From positions 124,001 to 188,000 of the forward strand of contig DALYJX010000001.1 of assembly GCA_031969655.1 (NCBI GenBank): 64,000 nucleotides of DNA, in the 5' to 3' direction. A program made the position numbers and the translations under genes. This document shows, piece after piece, positions 45,987 through 56,100 of this stretch; position 1 is the first letter of the stretch; every line of letters begins with the position of its first letter. The DNA comes from Microseira sp003486305. GTDB lineage: Bacteria; Cyanobacteriota; Cyanobacteriia; Cyanobacteriales; Aerosakkonemataceae. The notes under the pieces are model-generated. The model was not told where the DNA came from. It worked only from the letters and a program-made list of their open reading frames with translations, and searched no databases.

Positions 45987-46176
45987 AATAAGCCTAGAAA
46001 AGTATGATGCTTGGGTGCGCGAGCAATTGCGATATTTTAAAATTACAGAAATCCAGAATATCAACTTTTTTTATAATTTTAATTTGAAAGTTTGGGGAGT
46101 GGGGCATCAAGGAAAATCTCCGCTAGCGCGGTCAAGTTTATAGCTAAAGCTATTGCCTTAAAATCTCCCTATTCCC

Positions 46177-47970
46177 ATGACTACTTCGCCCCACAACACC
46201 TCAACACCTGTGGTGGAATACGAGGTGATTGTAAATTCTTCCAGACTCTCCGATGTTCTGTCACCTTTATTGAAAGCTCGCGTTATAGCGATAGATACGG
46301 AAACCACAGGGCTAGATCCGCTGAGCGATCGCATCCGACTAATCCAAATTGCAGTTCCTAATTACCCAGTAGTAATTATCGAGCTAGCTGCCATTTCAAG
46401 CTGCGAACTTTCCCCTTTGAAACAACTTTTAAATAATAATGCTGTTAAGGTATTTCAAAACGGTAAGTTCGACTGGCAGGTACTAGAAATAGCCGGATTA
46501 AGACCAAAGGGGCCATTCTTTGATGTCATGTTAGCCAGCCAAGTGCTGCATTCCGGGCTTAAGAAAGATCGCGATCTAAAATCCTTGGCTCTGGAATTTT
46601 TAGGCATCAAACTTGATAAAACCTTGCAATCGAGTGACTTTGGAGGTAAACTAACAAATTCTCAGTTAGAATATGCCGCTTTGGATGCTTTTATTCTACT
46701 GAAACTGAGAGCGCGGCTAATTTCCAAACTGCGGAGTGCCGGGTTACTAGAAACCGCCCAGATTGAATTTGAAGCAATGCCTGCTGTAGCCCAGATGGAA
46801 CTAAATGGAATGCTACTGGATGCAGAACAGTGGCATTTAGTAAGTGAAGAACTAAACGAAAACAAGCAAACAGCGCTGGCGGAATTAGTCAAAGCTGGTC
46901 TAAAACCAGCCCCTAGCGCACAACTTTCTCTGTTTCCAGAGATGGCGGAGATCGTAAATCCTCGCTCATCCGTACAAGTTTTAAGCGCTCTTGCTGCTCT
47001 CAACATTCCAATTAAATCAACCAGCAAAAGCGAACTTATTCCTCTAGCTAGCCAATACCCAATAATTCAGTTGCTGTTGAATTATCGGAAATTAGCATCT
47101 TTATGTTCCAACTTTGCTGAGGCATTGCCCAAACACATTCACCCGATAACGGGAAGAATTCATCCCAGCTATCGGCAATGTGGCGCGCGTTCTGGACGCT
47201 TTAGTTGCAACAAACCAAACCTGCAAAATATTCCCAGAAATTGCACGGCTAAGGGAATGCGTACTTGCTTCATTGCCGCTCCAGGATATCAAATCATCAA
47301 AGCAGATTACAGTCAAATCGAGCTAAGGATTGTAGCTGAAATATCTGGCGATCGCCGAATGCTCAATGCCTACTCTAAAGGTGAAGATTTGCATACTTTA
47401 ACAGCATCTTTGATTACGGGGAAGCTATTAGAGGAGGTAACGGCAGAGGATAGACGGATAGCTAAATCAGTTAATTTCGGATTAATTTACGGCATGGGTG
47501 CTGCCAAACTCCAAGCTTATGCTGAGGAAAAATATGATGTTATTTTAACTTTAGAGGAAGCTAAAGAGTTCAGAAGCAGGTTTTTCCAAGCTTATGCAGG
47601 AGTTAAAAGATGGCACGACAGGATCGGGAAAACGGTGTATGTCAAAGACATCAAGCAGATCCGAACAATTGGCGGACGCAGGAGACGATGGGCAAAGAAA
47701 CCCAGGCTTTCTGAGTTGCTAAATCACCCCGTTCAAGGAACGTCAGCTGATATGTTGAAAGTTGCGATCGCTCGTTTGTTCAAACTCCTACCCAAGACGG
47801 GAGCAAAGTTAATCGGCGTGGTACACGATGAAATTCTGTTAGAGTGTCCGCAAACAACGCTAAAAAGAACCACTCGCATTCTAAAAAAAGTGATGGTGGA
47901 AGCTGGAGAGTTGTATTTACAGCAAGTTCCGGTTGAAGTAGAAGTAAAAATTTCCTCGTTTTGGGCTTGA
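46177..47970 (+). CDS. Family A DNA polymerase with 3'-5' exonuclease, short form
   Basis: 597 residues. The DEDD exonuclease has VIAIDTETTGLDP, FQNGKFDWQVLE and AALDAF. The polymerase domain has KADYSQIELRIVAEISGDRR (motif A), RRIAKSVNFGLIYGMGA (motif B) and GVVHDEILLEC (motif C). The 5'-3' exonuclease of housekeeping PolA is absent, giving about two thirds the length. This short form is common on cyanobacterial plasmids and phage-like elements and is probably not the main polA. It replicates or repairs DNA in the cytosol. Confidence 0.9.
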   Translation: MTTSPHNTSTPVVEYEVIVNSSRLSDVLSPLLKARVIAIDTETTGLDPLSDRIRLIQIAVPNYPVVIIELAAISSCELSPLKQLLNNNAVKVFQNGKFDWQVLEIAGLRPKGPFFDVMLASQVLHSGLKKDRDLKSLALEFLGIKLDKTLQSSDFGGKLTNSQLEYAALDAFILLKLRARLISKLRSAGLLETAQIEFEAMPAVAQMELNGMLLDAEQWHLVSEELNENKQTALAELVKAGLKPAPSAQLSLFPEMAEIVNPRSSVQVLSALAALNIPIKSTSKSELIPLASQYPIIQLLLNYRKLASLCSNFAEALPKHIHPITGRIHPSYRQCGARSGRFSCNKPNLQNIPRNCTAKGMRTCFIAAPGYQIIKADYSQIELRIVAEISGDRRMLNAYSKGEDLHTLTASLITGKLLEEVTAEDRRIAKSVNFGLIYGMGAAKLQAYAEEKYDVILTLEEAKEFRSRFFQAYAGVKRWHDRIGKTVYVKDIKQIRTIGGRRRRWAKKPRLSELLNHPVQGTSADMLKVAIARLFKLLPKTGAKLIGVVHDEILLECPQTTLKRTTRILKKVMVEAGELYLQQVPVEVEVKISSFWA

Positions 47971-48048
47971 ATAGAATTGAACTTCAGAAATGGTATTGTT
48001 GGATATTACCATCAAATTTTGTTTCCTGCAATGCTTTGACTTTTTCTC

Positions 48049-49311
48049 TTAAAGTGATAACTGTCTTACCCTGTCACGAATGCTCAAAACAAAATTTCTA
48101 GCCAGCCGAATTGGTCGAATTAGATAGTAGAGGAAAGAGGGAAATACGGCTAGTGGTAGCAGTATCCAGTCTGATGTAGTTGGATTGAAAGCTACACGAA
48201 GACAAAAGTGAATTTTGTCTTGTACCCTTTCTCTAACAGAGAGATGGAAAGGGGATATTTCACCGATCCTGGGCAATACCTCTGGCTCATAAAAAAGCCG
48301 CTCTCTTACCTGTGTTGCTAGCCTGATTAGCACTGAATCCGCTTGTATCCTTTGCTGGACTGAAGTTGGCAGGAGAGTTCCCAAAAGATCGTTTGCTAAG
48401 AACAGCCCCAGAAACAGGATTCGCTCCCCGCCGAGTTGACTGGCCTGCGTCATCAATTTTTTCCAATCTAACTGGGGATGAGAGCCAATCAATTCAGCAA
48501 CATCGCAGATGCGAGCCATTTCTACCCAACAATCTTTGGCTCCGTGGGCACACAGAATCAGTAAAGCATTCTCTGGAGAGAGATTAAATACCGTCTTATC
48601 AGCAATGGACACGGGTTCGAGGTCTTCCCACAAATGCTGGGAATCAATGGGGAACGAAATATACTTTGGCATCACCGCCCAGTGAAGTTCCACTAGAACT
48701 TGGTTGTGGCAGTTCACGAATGGATAGGCACATTCGCGGACAAGTTGATGGACTTGTGGCGATCGCACAAATTTTGCTTCCTGAGCCTCAGTCAATTTGA
48801 TCGGATGAATTTTCATTTGGTATCCCTGGGAAATTAATAGAGCCCTAGCTCTAAGGATGTCCTGCTCCCGCACTAGAATATCTAAGTCGCTGAACTGGCG
48901 AAGTGCGAGGTTGGCATAGGCTGAGGCCGCTAATATGGGTCCTTTGAAGGAGAGGATAGGGATTTCATGGGTGTTAAATAGAGTCAGCAGTTTGAATAGT
49001 TCCTTGGTAAGGAACATATTGCGTAAGGCTTGAGCATGGAAAAGGTTCCGAAGTTGATTCAGGATGTCCTTGGGAACCGCTTGTGAGCAAATTTTGTTCA
49101 AACTCCAGTACAACAGCGGCATTACTTTATGCTGCTGAGCCATTCGGATAAGATAAATCCAGTCAATCTCGTCGTGAACTAAGATTCTAATCTGCTCGGC
49201 TGTTTTGAGGTCTACACAGGATCGGGCGCAGCAAAGCAGCAACTGGATTTCCGGGCGCTCTCCACGGGTGACTTGAGTTTTGATACTGCCCTCTATTTGT
49301 TTTGGAGTCAT
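48049..49311 (-). CDS. Nucleotidyltransferase-fold protein of RiPP clusters (NTP_transf_5)
   Basis: 420 residues. FKGPILAASAYANLALRQFS followed by DLDILV gives the Asp-x-Asp of a nucleotidyltransferase fold, with a helical C-terminal part. Proteins of this family accompany lasso-peptide and lanthipeptide clusters; some modify the peptide or supply immunity. Its ATG overlaps the stop of the ABC transporter (TAATG), so they are translationally coupled. The exact role is unknown. Confidence 0.75.
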   Translation of the reverse strand: MTPKQIEGSIKTQVTRGERPEIQLLLCCARSCVDLKTAEQIRILVHDEIDWIYLIRMAQQHKVMPLLYWSLNKICSQAVPKDILNQLRNLFHAQALRNMFLTKELFKLLTLFNTHEIPILSFKGPILAASAYANLALRQFSDLDILVREQDILRARALLISQGYQMKIHPIKLTEAQEAKFVRSPQVHQLVRECAYPFVNCHNQVLVELHWAVMPKYISFPIDSQHLWEDLEPVSIADKTVFNLSPENALLILCAHGAKDCWVEMARICDVAELIGSHPQLDWKKLMTQASQLGGERILFLGLFLANDLLGTLLPTSVQQRIQADSVLIRLATQVRERLFYEPEVLPRIGEISPFHLSVRERVQDKIHFCLRVAFNPTTSDWILLPLAVFPSFLYYLIRPIRLARNFVLSIRDRVRQLSL

Positions 49312-51134
49312 TATCTGTAGTTCTGAGCTTGAGTTTCAAATAAGTAGGCATAGATACCACCCAGCCGCATCAGTTGATCGTGGGAACCCTTTTCAACAAT
49401 TTTCCCGTGTTCCAACACATAGATGCAGTCAGCCATTTTGACTGTTGATAATCGATGGCTGATCAAAATAGCAGACTGACCTTGGAGCAGTTTACGGAAC
49501 TGTTTAAAGACTTCGTACTCAGCCTTGGGATCTAAAGCGCTGGTCGGTTCGTCAAGGACAATTAACTGGGATTCCCGCATAAATGCCCGTGCGATTGCCA
49601 CCTTTTGCCACTGACCAATGCTGAGTTCCTCTCCCTGTTCAAATTGCTTACCTAGAATTGAATCATAGCTTTGGGGTAACTGAGCAATCACCTCATCCGC
49701 ACCGGAATGACGGGCAGCGTTGACAATCTTTTCATCATCAGGGAGACAGTCGATGTTGCCAAACCAAATATTTTCTCGCGCTGTCAAATGGTACTTAACA
49801 TAGTCCTGAAAAATCACGCTGATTTGGCGGCGGAGGTCTTGAGTAGCAAACTCGCACAGGTCAATGCGATCTAAGGTAATTTTTCCAGCCGTTGGGTCGT
49901 ACAAGCGGCATAACAGTTTGACTAAAGTAGTTTTACCACAGCCATTTTCACCTACCAATGCCACGACTTCTCCTGGACGAATAGTTAGGTTGATATCCTC
50001 AAGTGCCTTCCGAGTACTGTTGGGGTATTGAAAACTGACACCAACAAATTCAATCCCCTTAACCATCGGTTGAGGAACAGGTTTAGGATGTAAAGATTCT
50101 ACTACCTTGGGGTTGAGGTGCAGAAATTCATAAAAATGGGAAATAAACAGATTATCTTCATAAAGACCACTTAAACTACTAAAAACTTCCCACAAAGCGC
50201 TATATCCCTGTTGAAATGCCTGATTGTACATCACTAGATCCCCTAGAGTGATATTTCCTCGCACAGTCTGATAGGCGATGAAGCCATAGGAACCTAAGAT
50301 TACTAATATGGACAGAAACCGGGTTGCCAGATCTGCTAGGGAACTTCGGATGCTAATGGCGATTTGTTCGCGGCGCAGTTGCTGGCGTAAATTGAGATAC
50401 CGATCTTTAAACAGGTGACCTAAATTAAACAGCCGGATTTCTTTAGCGTGCTGCTCATTAGTGATAATTCGGCTGTAGTAATTGGCACGCCGTTGGGTTG
50501 ATGTCCGTTTACGATGCCACTGAAAGACTATCCCAGTATATTTCAAGCGTACTAAGACTCTGGGAATAACAGAGACAAACATGATGGCAGTAAGTCCCCA
50601 ATTGAAAAAGATCAATAAACCTGCCATCGCTCCCAAAGAAATGATACTCTGACCAATTTGCACTAAGCGATTGAGAATCTGGTTGGAACGGTTAGAAGCT
50701 TCTTGTTGGGCGCGGCTGAGGATGTCATAGTATTCTGAGTTCTCATAATATTCCAAATCCATCTCGATAGCTTTGGAATGAAGAATATTATTAATATAGT
50801 CAGAGACGACTTGCGCCTGATAGGTACTGATTATAGACCCAATGGCTTGGAAGATGGCACTGGCAAGGACGACAATGCCAATGAGACAAATTAGTAGCAG
50901 TACCTGTCTGAAAGCCACCTCTTTGTCAGCAGCTGCTAACCCTTGAGTCACCGAATCTACTAAAAGTTTACTGAGATAGAGCGATAGTAAGGGCAGTGTA
51001 CCCTGCACAACTAGCAGCATACCCCTAGCAATTGTCCAACCTGAACCACTTTCCCAAACTAGGCGCAAGGCTCGTCCCAGGTATAAAGTTTGCTGGAATC
51101 GGCTTTTTAGACTGGGGAGAAATTTAGAGGACAT
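49311..51134 (-). CDS. ABC transporter, fused permease-ATPase, no peptidase domain
   Basis: 607 residues. The transmembrane domain (residues about 20-320) is followed by the ATPase: Walker A GENGCGKTT, signature LSIGQWQK, Walker B LIVLDEPTSALD, H-loop ISHRLST. It is the right type to export the lanthipeptide. It lacks the N-terminal C39 protease of usual LanT exporters, so leader removal must be done by another protein, perhaps the B2-like peptidase. It is divergent from the B2/precursor/LanM genes. Confidence 0.9.
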   Translation of the reverse strand: MSSKFLPSLKSRFQQTLYLGRALRLVWESGSGWTIARGMLLVVQGTLPLLSLYLSKLLVDSVTQGLAAADKEVAFRQVLLLICLIGIVVLASAIFQAIGSIISTYQAQVVSDYINNILHSKAIEMDLEYYENSEYYDILSRAQQEASNRSNQILNRLVQIGQSIISLGAMAGLLIFFNWGLTAIMFVSVIPRVLVRLKYTGIVFQWHRKRTSTQRRANYYSRIITNEQHAKEIRLFNLGHLFKDRYLNLRQQLRREQIAISIRSSLADLATRFLSILVILGSYGFIAYQTVRGNITLGDLVMYNQAFQQGYSALWEVFSSLSGLYEDNLFISHFYEFLHLNPKVVESLHPKPVPQPMVKGIEFVGVSFQYPNSTRKALEDINLTIRPGEVVALVGENGCGKTTLVKLLCRLYDPTAGKITLDRIDLCEFATQDLRRQISVIFQDYVKYHLTARENIWFGNIDCLPDDEKIVNAARHSGADEVIAQLPQSYDSILGKQFEQGEELSIGQWQKVAIARAFMRESQLIVLDEPTSALDPKAEYEVFKQFRKLLQGQSAILISHRLSTVKMADCIYVLEHGKIVEKGSHDQLMRLGGIYAYLFETQAQNYR

Positions 51135-51281
51135 GGTTGAGAGTCAGAATGCTACGATCCGGTGATGTTTTCTAGTCATACCCTGCACCTAAATCTAGCG
51201 AATTATATAACTTTCACAAAATCTTCATCTAACCGAGGAATCTTTTCATCAAAACTTTACATTGAGGCGCTCGTTATTTGG

Positions 51282-51470
51282 CTAAATCAGGTATCCTTTA
51301 AAGTTAAATGCTCCCACCAATGAGAGGCGAAACATTGGAGGTGACTCCGGCGAATCTGACAAAATATCCTTACGACCATAAGGATTGATATGTTCAAAAC
51401 TAGCCGGAGACAGATGACCCAAATTAACTTCCCATGTAAGTAAACCAGATAGCTGAAGTTGTTTAATCAC
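51282..51470 (-). pseudogene. Possible Tn3-type transposase C-terminal scrap
   Basis: 62 codons in the ABC/B2 intergenic region, GTG start, in-frame stop four codons upstream. The segment VNLGHLSPASFEHINPYGR recalls the end of Tn3-family transposases (LSP...HI...G). No repeats mark its borders. The 462-bp region otherwise holds only the divergent promoters. Confidence 0.35.
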
Positions 51471-51596
51471 CTCTGATTTCTATCGTCGCATAAAGGTTTT
51501 ATGAAGCATAAATAAGGATAGTTGAAATCATTGTAGTATTACTGAAAATGCAAATATCAGGTTCTGTATATCTAAGTAATTCTGCTCAGGAGATAA

Positions 51597-52079
51597 GTGA
51601 GATTAGAGATGAAACGCTTGCGTAAGTTCCTGCACCTCACATCTGCGGAGCGCTGTCTTCTAATCAATACTGCGCTCCTACTGGGAGCTATCAGGCTGGG
51701 ATTGTGGCTGCTCCCGCTTCACACCTTACGCAGACTTTTGGCAAGAGTTTCTCAGCCGACAGCTAAGTTGCAGGAAGCCGATCAAGCTTTCGTAGACAAA
51801 GTTGTCTGGGCGGTGACTGTGGCAAGCCACTACGTACCAGGAGCTAGGTGCTTAGCTCAAGCTTTGGCAACACAGGTGCTACTGGAGCGACGCGGCTACC
51901 CAAATCAGTTACGCATCGGCGTCGCTAGAAGCAAGGGAGGACAGATGTCAGCTCATGCCTGGGTAGAAAGTCAGGGACAGGTTGTGATTGGTGGCTCAGG
52001 AAATATGGCTCTCTATATTCCAGTACCACTTCAGGAGGTAGAAAGTGATGCAAATGGTCGTTGGTATTTGTTTTCCTGA
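51597..52079 (+). CDS. Lasso-peptide B2-type transglutaminase-like leader peptidase
   Basis: 160 residues; the GTG at 51597 has AGGAGA just upstream, while an internal ATG at 51609 has none. The family motif PGARCLAQALATQVLLERRG supplies the catalytic Cys and SAHAWVE the His, as in B2 (McjB C-terminal) cysteine proteases that cut leader peptides. B2 normally works with a B1 recognition protein (PqqD-like), which is not encoded here. It is 58 bp before the lanthipeptide precursor, so it may mature that peptide. Part of its 3' end is duplicated after LanM. Confidence 0.85.
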   Translation: MRLEMKRLRKFLHLTSAERCLLINTALLLGAIRLGLWLLPLHTLRRLLARVSQPTAKLQEADQAFVDKVVWAVTVASHYVPGARCLAQALATQVLLERRGYPNQLRIGVARSKGGQMSAHAWVESQGQVVIGGSGNMALYIPVPLQEVESDANGRWYLFS

Positions 52080-52137
52080 ATAAATCCACGCCATGAACAC
52101 GACAGCGAATTCTAATAACAATAATAGAGGTTTGAAT

Positions 52138-52959
52138 ATGGATGGTCAAAACAAGGATTTCAAAGAAATAACACCCAAGCTGCCTTTGTGGTCTTATCAA
52201 CTACAACGGGACTCAAAACTGGCTGTTAAGACTAGAAAAGATTTGGAAGTTCATCTGATTACTCGCGCTTTTAAGGATGAGGGGTTCAGGCAGGAGTTGC
52301 TAGCTAACTCCAAGGCGGTAGTGGAAAAGGAACTAGGAACCAAGCTTCTGGAAGAGTTTAAGATTAACATCCTTGAGGAAACCGAAACAACCCTTTACAT
52401 GGTGCTACCCAGCAATCCTTATGAGGGGTTATCGGAGCCGGAGCTTCAGGCTTCTCTGGGAATAACGTATGAAGACGTAGCCCAATGGGTATTGGAGCAA
52501 CAGAGAAATGCTCTGTTGGATGAGGCTAGTAGCGTTGGGGTGATTGCCCGTGCTTGGAAAGATGAGGCGTTTAAGCAAGAACTACTCTGTTCCCCCAAGG
52601 CGGTGATTGAAGAAGAATGGGGAACAGCGATTCCAGCAGACATCGAGATCAGGGTATTTGAAGAAACCGCTCATACCCTCTATATAGTGCTGCCCCGACT
52701 TGAGGATGACTTGGGATATATGCATAATCTTCCAGATCCCGGATGGTTAGATGCTAACAATCGTGAGAACCAAATGCTCGTTGCCGGTAGTCCTGGTGGT
52801 GGTGGTGGACTCAATACTAATTTTCTGTGTCCTTCACCACCACCTCCCCCAAATACAATTACTGACCCCATTTGTATGTCACCACCACCACCACCACCTG
52901 GTACTCAAAATCCTTCGGTTTGTCAAACTCAGCTTAATCCAATTTGTATCCCTTTCTGA
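52138..52959 (+). CDS. lanA: Class II lanthipeptide precursor, double NHLP leader, Pro-rich core
   Basis: 273 residues from ATG 52138, which has AGAGG upstream; an in-frame ATG at 52093 has no ribosome site. The leader contains two tandem nitrile-hydratase-like (NHLP) modules: RAFKDEGFRQELLANSKAVV...ETTLYMVLP and RAWKDEAFKQELLCSPKAVI...HTLYIVLP. After GSPGGGGG comes a 49-residue core with four Cys (core positions 7, 22, 38, 46), eight Ser/Thr and 16 Pro in two runs (PSPPPPP and MSPPPPPP). Ser/Thr would be dehydrated and joined to Cys by LanM. The duplicated leader makes it unusually long. Confidence 0.88.
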   Translation: MDGQNKDFKEITPKLPLWSYQLQRDSKLAVKTRKDLEVHLITRAFKDEGFRQELLANSKAVVEKELGTKLLEEFKINILEETETTLYMVLPSNPYEGLSEPELQASLGITYEDVAQWVLEQQRNALLDEASSVGVIARAWKDEAFKQELLCSPKAVIEEEWGTAIPADIEIRVFEETAHTLYIVLPRLEDDLGYMHNLPDPGWLDANNRENQMLVAGSPGGGGGLNTNFLCPSPPPPPNTITDPICMSPPPPPPGTQNPSVCQTQLNPICIPF

Positions 52960-53030
52960 AGAGAGCCAAGGAATATCCTCTGCTGTTGATTGCTATTTCA
53001 TTTTTTCTAAGGTGTAATGCAACAATACTT

Positions 53031-53118
53031 CGGACAGTTTTGCTCTAACCAACGAGAGAATACGGGTTGCAGGCTCCAAGAAAGAACGAAAAATCAAAAC
53101 TTCCAGGAGAACTGTCCG
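53031..53118 (+). promoter_or_regulatory. Inverted repeat between precursor and LanM
   Basis: CGGACAGTT (53031-53039) is complementary to AACTGTCCG (53110-53118) across a 70-base loop in the 203-bp gap. Such structure between a RiPP precursor and its enzyme can lower expression of the enzyme relative to the precursor or protect mRNA; here it is only an inference. LanM itself has AAAAAAGGT directly before its ATG. Confidence 0.4.
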
Positions 53119-53162
53119 GACTCTTGATGCAAGACACATCTTAATATCAACAGAAAAAAGGT

Positions 53163-56100
53163 ATGTGTCAGATAGATTTTTTTAGGAAAGATTTGGTTGA
53201 AATTGTACAACGAGCCAGCACAATTAGCGAACGTCTTGAAGCTAGATTCATTTTCAATGAGGCTCAAAAAAGCAATGCCATTGTCAATGTCAGAATTGAA
53301 CAGTGGTGTCAGGTTGCGGCTCAGGGAAATTGGGAGAAATTTGAGCAGCGCCTTGTCTGGGATGCTCTTGATTTAAGCAGAGTCTGCCGTGTCCTTGGTT
53401 CTGTACGCATGAATGAGGAGCGGCAGCTCCCAGCTTGGGCGGAAACTTTGGATGAATGCCTGAAAGCCAGTGCTTCGGTTACTCTGGAAACCCTGGAATG
53501 GGGAACTTCAGAAAAGAACCGTTTTTTAGCTCCCCACAACCAAGCACCATTTGAAGAAGTTTTCCTGCCGTTCATCTATGTGGCTAGGCAAAAATTGATC
53601 GCCCAGGTAGGCTCTCACTACGATCTGCTTTCAGAGTCAGCCCACGCTAACCTTGAGCATAGCCTTCTGAAATGGCTATCTTATCTTTGCTCACTCTCCC
53701 TGGAATTGGAGTTCTCAGTTTTCCGTGCTAGCAGGCAGTCTACAGTCGCCCGCCTTAAGGGAAATTTGACTGGCAATCATTCCGGGCGTCAGTACCAAGA
53801 CTTTATCAAGGATTTGCTTGCAGGAAGACTGCTGGCATTTTTCAAAGAATACTCAGTGTTGGCTCGGTTAGTTGCGACAGTAACTGATTTGTGGGTCGAT
53901 GCCACCGAAGAATTAATCTCGCGCTTAGCCTCTGACTGGTCTGAAATTCAGAAAACTTTTCAGGCCGAAACAGAACTGGGACAGGTCGTTGCCGTAAAGC
54001 CCTTTCTCTCTGACCGCCATCACAGTGGACGTTCTGTCACAGCAATAATGTTTGCTTCCGGGCTAAAACTGGTTTACAAACCAAAAGACTTGGGTATAGA
54101 GCAAGCTTATACCGAGCTGTTAGCCTGGTTGAACGAACATGATGTCCCTTTACCGTTTAAGGTATTCAAGGTAGTCAATCGGTCAGGCTATGGTTGGGTT
54201 GAGTTTGTGAAAGCTTTACCCTGCAAAGACCAGGAAGAAGTTAGACGTTACTATCAGCGAGCTGGTATGATACTGTGCCTTGCCTATGTTTTCGAGGCGA
54301 CAGATTTACATTTTGAAAACGTTATTGCCTGCGGTGAGCAACCAGTTTTGATTGATTTGGAGACGCTGATGCATCCCTGGGTGCAGGAAGTTGAAGCTCC
54401 GAAGGTTGCTCAGAGAATTCAATCCTTAGCAAATCAACAGCTTTGGCATTCTGTACTTCGTACTGGCTTCCTGCCCCTCTGGCAGTTTAGTTTAGAAACC
54501 CAGAGCTATGATGCCAGTGGATTGGGGGCAGCCAGTGAGCAAGAGATATCATTTGGAGTGCCGAAATGGCACAACATTAACACAGACAACATGGTGCTAG
54601 GTTCTGAGTATGGAAAAACTCAACAGTTAGCAAATGCACCTTCCCTAAATGGAGTTGCTCTAAAGCTCAATGATTATATTGAAGAAATTGTTAGCGGTTT
54701 TCAGAAAATGTATTGGTTTCTGACGGAACACCGTCAAGCAATTTTAGCTCCTGATGGACCTTTAACAGCATTTGACCATCAATCAATACGCTTTGTTTTT
54801 CGTCCTACCAAAGTTTACGGATTTCTGTTAGCAAAAACACTAGAGCCAAAATTTCTGCGGGATGGTGTTGATCGAAGTATTCAACTTGACATTCTCAGCA
54901 GAGTGATGCTCTTGTCTGACAACAAACCTCGGTTCTGGCCTCTCCTTAGAGCAGAGCAGCAGGCGCTAGAGCAAATGGATATCCCGCTGTTCACCGCTCG
55001 TTCAGACAGCGATGCTTTATTGATTGCCCCCGATCAAGCAATTGATAAATGTTTTACAGAACCCAGTTTTAATCTTGTTGTTTCTCGTCTAAACCAGTTA
55101 AATGATGAGGATTTAGAACAACAGATTGGTTTGATTCGAGGTTCACTAAATGCAAGGATTACTGATGAAGCTCACTATTCATTACAGCCTCAGAACAGTA
55201 TTGTTAATCTGGATACCGCTTCTTCCCTAACTCCGCAAGAAGCGATACAGCAGGCAATTGCGCTTGCAACAGACTTGCAGAAGCGTGCAATTCGCTCGAC
55301 TGACGGCAGTGCTACCTGGATTGCTCCTCAATACGTCCTTGGCGCAAAGCGCTTTCAACTCCAACCTATAGGTTCTAATCTGTATGACGGTAGCTGTGGA
55401 ATAGCCTTGTTTCTGGCAGCGCTAGAAAAAGTTTCTAATGGAGCTGGATTTCGGAACCTTGCCTTGGGTGCTTTGCAGCCCTTTCGCCAAGATTTGTGGG
55501 ATTCCACAGCTGCCTACATCCCCACGACAATGGGGATTGGTGGAGCTTCAGGATGTGGTTCTATTATCTATGGGTTAGTTCGTGTCAGTCAATTTTTGGA
55601 GGAACCAACACTTCTCAAGGATGCTAAACGACTCGCGTGCTTGATTACACCCGCTGTGATTGCAGCAGATCAAACGTTTGATATTATTTCCGGATCTGCT
55701 GGTTTAATTCTGGGATTATTAGCCTTACACGATATCTCTGCTGATACAGAAGTTCTGGAGCAAGCAATTACCTGTGGTCATCATTTATTAAATCACCGTG
55801 TAGCCAGCGATTCAGGCTACAGAACTTGGATAGCTCTAGATGGAAAATTACTGACAGGATTTTCTCATGGTGCAGCCGGAATTGCCTATGCTCTGTTGCG
55901 CTTATATCAAGCCACTGGCGAAGCTGCCTTTTTAGATGCAGCTCAGGAAGCGATCGCCTATGAAGGCAGTGTTTTTATTTATAAACAGGCTAATTGGCCA
56001 GATTTCAGAGAAGCTTCCACTAAAGAAAGTACTACTTGTATGTGTTCTTGGTGTCATGGTGCGCCAGGAATTGGTTTAGCAAGAGTCGCTGGGCTAGATA

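Noticed and set aside
46092..46361. 89-codon plus-strand frame before the polymerase gene
   Set aside because: It overlaps the polymerase N-terminus in another frame and shows no protein-like pattern.
52680..53017. Frames on both strands over the precursor core
   Set aside because: They arise from the CCA/GGT-rich polyproline and polyglycine codons; the NHLP-leader frame is clearly the real one.
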